Shown here piece after piece: positions 60,845 to 64,000 of a DNA stretch of 64,000 bases (position 1 is its first letter; each line of letters starts with the position of its first letter). The notes beneath the pieces are model-generated. The model saw only the letters and a list, made by a program, of their open reading frames with translations, was not told the origin of the DNA and ran no database searches. Location of the stretch: positions 2,170,001 through 2,234,000 of the forward strand of contig NZ_JAYDCJ010000003.1 in NCBI RefSeq assembly GCF_034555935.1. The letters are read 5' to 3'. The position numbers were made by a program, and so were the translations under genes. This DNA comes from Marinobacter qingdaonensis (lineage in GTDB: Bacteria; Pseudomonadota; Gammaproteobacteria; Pseudomonadales; Oleiphilaceae).

Positions 60845-62370
60845 GCACTGCGATGGGCGGCATCGTCCGCCATTGGCGCCGGTTGCTCCGCCTGCAGGTA
60901 ATCGTTCAGGGCCGACACGTCCGCCGCGCTGGCATAGAGCCCCTGCTTGGTCCGGCGCCAGAGGATGTCGTCCGCATCCACCGCCCATTCGGCCGCGCGC
61001 AGGTAATTGACCTCGGCGGCGTACAGGTTGCCGGCAAAGCGCTGGCCCATATCCTCGAGCGAGCCACAGTCCCGCAGCAGGTCGTAGGTGCTGGTGCCGT
61101 AGGTGCGCACGTAGCGGCTGATCAGGGTTTCCGGCAGCCACGGAAAATCGCCGTGCAACCGCGCCGCGAGCTGTTCCTGGTTGTCGAAATCACCGCCGGG
61201 CAGGACCGCGGTCCGGGTCCACCGGGCCCCGGCCTGGGGGAAGAACTGGCAGAGCTTGTCGGTGGCCGCTTCCGCCAGTTTCCGGTAGGTGGTGATCTTG
61301 CCGCCGAATACCGAAATCAATGGTGCCATGTTGGGGCCGCTGTTGACCTCGAACGAGTAGTCTCGGGACGCCTTCTGCGCGTTTTCTTCTTCCCCGTCCA
61401 TCAGCGGTCGCACCCCGGAATAGGACCAGACCACGTCCTCGGCGGTCAGTTGCCGAGCGAAGTGGGCGTTCACGATGTCCAGCAGGTACCGGGTCTCTTC
61501 CGGCGAAATCCGGGCTTTCTTCGGATCGCCCTCGTATTCGACGTCGGTGGTGCCGACCAGCGAAAACTGGTCCTCGTAGGGGATGACGAACACGATGCGC
61601 TCGTCCTCGTTCTGCAGGATGTAGGCTTCGGTGTCCCGATTCAGGCGCGGCACCACAATGTGGCTGCCCTTGACCATGCGAATGGCCCGGGGCGCCGGCA
61701 TGGACAGGGTTTCCCCGAACAGCCGGCTGACCCAGGGGCCGGACGCGTTCACGATGGTTTTCGCGGACACCGTCTGTTCGGACTGGTCGAGCATGTTGCG
61801 CAGGGTCACCTGCCAGGTGTTGGCGCCCCGTTCCGCCTTGACGCACTTGGTCCGGGTCAGGATTCGGGCGCCGGCCTGCTGGGCCTTTTTCGCGGTCAGC
61901 ACCACCAGGCGGGCGTCGTCGACCCAGCCGTCGGAGTACTCGAAACCCTTGGTCAGCTCCGGTTTTAGCGGGCCGGTGGGGTCAAAGGTGATGGAGCGGG
62001 AGCCGGGCAGCAGCTCGCGCTTGGCCAGGTGGTCGTACAGAAACAGGCCGGTGCGGATCATCCAGGCTGGCCGGAGGTGGGGCCGGTGGGGCAGGCGAAA
62101 GCGCATCGGCCACATGATGTGCGGTGAATTCCGGAGCAGCGATTCACGCTCGGCCAGCGCCTCTCGCACCAGACGGAACTCGTAGTGCTCCAGGTACCGC
62201 AGGCCGCCGTGAATCAGTTTGCTGCTGCTGGAGGAGGTGGCCGACGCCAGGTCATTCATCTCGCACAGGAGCACCTTCAGGCCTCGTCCCGCCGCATCCA
62301 TGGCTATCCCGGTGCCGTTGACGCCGCCGCCGACGACAACAACATCAAAGGTTTCCTGTTCCCCTGTCAT
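60841..62370 (-). CDS. glpD: Aerobic glycerol-3-phosphate dehydrogenase
   Basis: GlpD is a membrane-associated FAD enzyme that oxidises glycerol-3-phosphate to DHAP and reduces ubiquinone. The 509-residue protein has the FAD motif VVVVGGGVNGTGIAMDAAGRG, SSSSSKLIHGGLRYLEHYEF, NASGPWV and FGGKITTYRKLAE. It is downstream of glpR on the same strand, separated by 175 nt with its own promoter. Confidence 0.95.
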   Translation of the reverse strand: MTGEQETFDVVVVGGGVNGTGIAMDAAGRGLKVLLCEMNDLASATSSSSSKLIHGGLRYLEHYEFRLVREALAERESLLRNSPHIMWPMRFRLPHRPHLRPAWMIRTGLFLYDHLAKRELLPGSRSITFDPTGPLKPELTKGFEYSDGWVDDARLVVLTAKKAQQAGARILTRTKCVKAERGANTWQVTLRNMLDQSEQTVSAKTIVNASGPWVSRLFGETLSMPAPRAIRMVKGSHIVVPRLNRDTEAYILQNEDERIVFVIPYEDQFSLVGTTDVEYEGDPKKARISPEETRYLLDIVNAHFARQLTAEDVVWSYSGVRPLMDGEEENAQKASRDYSFEVNSGPNMAPLISVFGGKITTYRKLAEAATDKLCQFFPQAGARWTRTAVLPGGDFDNQEQLAARLHGDFPWLPETLISRYVRTYGTSTYDLLRDCGSLEDMGQRFAGNLYAAEVNYLRAAEWAVDADDILWRRTKQGLYASAADVSALNDYLQAEQPAPMADDAAHRSA

Positions 62371-62447
62371 GACTGATCTGCTCCTGACGGACGCCTGTGT
62401 AAGGTGCCCTTGCGGTGAAAATTGAACAATAAGTGACCGACCTCGAC

Positions 62448-62476
62448 ATTATGCGAAAGTCTAAAACCTTCGTAAA
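62448..62476 (-). promoter_or_regulatory. Candidate glpD promoter with internal inverted repeat
   Basis: On the minus strand TTTACG (62476-62471) and CATAAT (62453-62448) have a 17-nt spacer. CGAAAG and CTTCG (62454-62472) form an imperfect inverted repeat across that spacer, a likely place for GlpR binding. Further CGAAA sequences lie upstream of it (near 62494). Confidence 0.45.
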
Positions 62477-62545
62477 GGAAAAAAAGAAAATAAACGAAAA
62501 TCTGTGAACCCGTAAAACGAACCGCAACGCGGCGCCGGTTAGCGG

Positions 62546-63304
62546 TCAGACAATGTGCAGTTCGACGCTGTGTTCGGTGAGCAGCTGGCGAATGCCTGCG
62601 GGAGGCTGGCGGTCGGTGAAGACGTGATGGGCCTGCTGGATTTTGCCCAGCCGCACCATGGCCTTGCGGCCGAACTTGGTGTGGTCGGCGGCCAGCAGGA
62701 CCTGATCGGAATTGGCGATGATGGCCTGGGCTACCCGGACCTCGCGATAGTCGAAATCCAGCAGGGACCCGTCCTCGTGGATACCGCTGATGCCGATGAT
62801 GCCGAAGTCCATCTTGAACTGGTTGATGAAATCCCGGGTCGCCTCGCCGACGATGCCGCCATCCCGGTTGCGGACCTCGCCGCCGGCGATGATCACGTGG
62901 AAATCCTCCTTGGCGGACAGGATCGAGGCCACGTGCAGGTTGTTGGTGACCACCTGCAGGTTTTTCCGCGCCAGCAGGGCCCGGGCGATGGTTTCGGTGG
63001 TGGTGCCGATGTTGATGAACATCGAGGCATTGTCGGGGATCATCGCCACCAGGGCCTGGGCGATGCGTTCCTTGGCCTCCAGGTCCATGATCTTGCGGTC
63101 CTGATAGGCGGTGTTGGTGGTGCTGGAATCGATCCCGGCACCGCCGTGATGGCGGCGTAGTCGGTTCTGCCCGGCCAGCTCGTTGAGGTCCCGGCGGATG
63201 GTCTGGGGCGTGACCTTGAAGTGATCGACGAGCTGCTCGGTGGTGACGAACCCGTTTTGCTGGATCAGCTCCATGATCAGATCCTGTCGGCGCCGCTGTG
63301 CCAT
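62546..63304 (-). CDS. glpR: DeoR-family glycerol-3-phosphate regulon repressor
   Basis: The 252-residue protein has the DeoR helix-turn-helix (VTTEQLVDHFKVTPQTIRRD) and the sugar-phosphate domain with INIGTTTETIARAL and ADHTKFGRKAMVRL. It is closely like GlpR, which responds to glycerol-3-phosphate. GGAGGAAG precedes ATG 63304. The frame is open much further upstream but that part overlaps the next gene and is not DeoR-like. It is next to glpD, its expected target. Confidence 0.93.
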   Translation of the reverse strand: MAQRRRQDLIMELIQQNGFVTTEQLVDHFKVTPQTIRRDLNELAGQNRLRRHHGGAGIDSSTTNTAYQDRKIMDLEAKERIAQALVAMIPDNASMFINIGTTTETIARALLARKNLQVVTNNLHVASILSAKEDFHVIIAGGEVRNRDGGIVGEATRDFINQFKMDFGIIGISGIHEDGSLLDFDYREVRVAQAIIANSDQVLLAADHTKFGRKAMVRLGKIQQAHHVFTDRQPPAGIRQLLTEHSVELHIV

Positions 63305-63387
63305 TGAGTCTTCCTCCGAGTTGTCGTGCTGACGGGAACCGGCCCCGGCAGTGTACCGTGTCGCGCCGGTTTCTGCTGCCCCGGGGC

Positions 63388-64000
63388 TCAGCGAATCCCC
63401 AGTTCCCGCAAGCGTTTGTACAGCGTGTTGCGGCTGATCGCGAGCCGGCGCGCGGTTTTCGACACGTTGCCGGTGCACTCCCGATAGACCTGCAGGGTCC
63501 GGGGCAGTGGGTCCGCCGTGGCGTCGTCGTGCTCCGGTTCGCTCAGGTCCGGCCGGGTTTGCTGGCTGGCTGACGTGGAATCGTACTCGGCCAGGAAGTC
63601 CTCCGGCAGGTGCCAGATCTCCACGTCCTTGCCATCGGCAATGGCAATGGCCACCCGCAGTACGTTGACCAGTTGGCGGATGTTGCCCGGCCAGGGGTGG
63701 TTTTTCAGGGCGGCCATGACCTCTGGCGCCAGGGTCTCGGCCTGATCCGGATCCCGGTACTGCCGGTAGATGTCGCAGATCAGTTCCTGCCGGTCGGTGC
63801 GCTGGCGCAGGGGCGGCAGGTGTACCGACAACCCGTTGATCCGGTAGAACAGGTCGGCGCGGAACTGGCCGGCATCGACACGGCACGACAGCGGCCGGTT
63901 GGTTGCGGTGGCCAGTAGGATGTCCACCGGCACACTCTCGGTCGAGCCCACCGGGGTTACCACCCGCTCCTGCAGGACCCGCAGCAATCGCGACTGGGCG
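63388..64000 (-). CDS. Sigma-54-dependent Fis-family activator, C-terminal part (cut by window end)
   Basis: The frame runs off the window at 64000, so the start lies outside. The visible about 204 residues are the last part of the AAA+ domain (LLRVLQERVVTPVGST, VDILLATATNRPL, FRADLFYRINGLSVHLPPLRQR, HPWPGNIRQLVNVL), a linker, and the Fis-type helix-turn-helix GNVSKTARRLAISRNTLYKR. The arrangement is like AcoR-type regulators of alcohol or acetoin metabolism, but the sensor domain and target are not visible. Confidence 0.9.
   Translation of the reverse strand, partial: AQSRLLRVLQERVVTPVGSTESVPVDILLATATNRPLSCRVDAGQFRADLFYRINGLSVHLPPLRQRTDRQELICDIYRQYRDPDQAETLAPEVMAALKNHPWPGNIRQLVNVLRVAIAIADGKDVEIWHLPEDFLAEYDSTSASQQTRPDLSEPEHDDATADPLPRTLQVYRECTGNVSKTARRLAISRNTLYKRLRELGIR

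Overview
The window looks like chromosomal core sequence of a GC-rich marine gammaproteobacterium, most like Marinobacter or a close relative. The evidence is gene content and order: yceD-rpmF-plsX-fabD-fabG-acpP-fabF without fabH, a Pro-Arg-His-Leu tRNA block in front of tig-clpP-clpX-lon-hupB-ppiD, an Entner-Doudoroff cluster arranged as in Pseudomonas (hexR/zwf-pgl-eda and gap/edd-glk), AcnB, a glcB-type malate synthase, TRAP and PutP transporters, and a FinR/Fpr pair. This assignment is inferred from memory of such genomes, not from a search. I see no prophage, insertion sequence, CRISPR array or toxin-antitoxin module, and codon use looks uniform.

Layout. 1-7.7 kb: fatty-acid and envelope operon on the plus strand (yceD 3' part, rpmF, plsX, fabD, fabG, acpP, fabF, pabC, mltG, tmk). 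7.7-17.0 kb: transport island on the plus strand: an AraC regulator, two tandem PutP-type Na+/solute symporters, a TAXI-type TRAP transporter (receptor plus fused permease), a TSUP permease and a quinone oxidoreductase-like MDR protein. 17.1-25.1 kb: acnB (-), miaE (+), a finR-like LysR gene (-) divergent from fpr (+), a PQQ-type sugar dehydrogenase with an added membrane domain (+), and a ketopantoate reductase-like gene (-). 25.3-30.7 kb: a lipoprotein of unknown function and the general amino-acid ABC transporter aapJQMP. 30.7-38.4 kb: lpxH and ppiB (-), glnS-cysS (+), glcB (+), folD (-). 38.6-48.0 kb: the tRNA operon and the proteostasis block tig, clpP, clpX, lon, hupB, ppiD. 48.1-59.4 kb: the sugar-catabolism block, with a LamB-type porin and hexR (-), zwf-pgl-eda (+), pykA and gapA (-), edd-glk (+). 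59.4-64 kb: a nitroreductase (-), an Fe-S type uracil-DNA glycosylase homologue (+), glpD and glpR (-), and the C-terminal part of a sigma-54 activator cut by the window edge.

How the genes work together. The sugar block holds an outer-membrane entry pore, glucokinase, G6P dehydrogenase, lactonase, 6-phosphogluconate dehydratase, KDPG aldolase, GAPDH and pyruvate kinase, plus the likely master regulator HexR. Both divergent intergenic regions of this block carry HexR-like sequence. GlpD/GlpR feed glycerol-3-phosphate into the same lower pathway. AcnB and malate synthase G serve the TCA cycle and glyoxylate shunt.

The least explained pieces are: a ~140-bp multi-hairpin element between eda and pykA; an imperfect 16-bp inverted repeat in the acnB leader; the lipoprotein at 25.3 kb with a lysozyme-like NEG...GIGH segment; the membrane-anchored PQQ-type dehydrogenase; and the AraC-PutP-PutP-TRAP-TSUP island after tmk. 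I found no convincing wholly new multi-gene system; most of the window is conserved housekeeping DNA.
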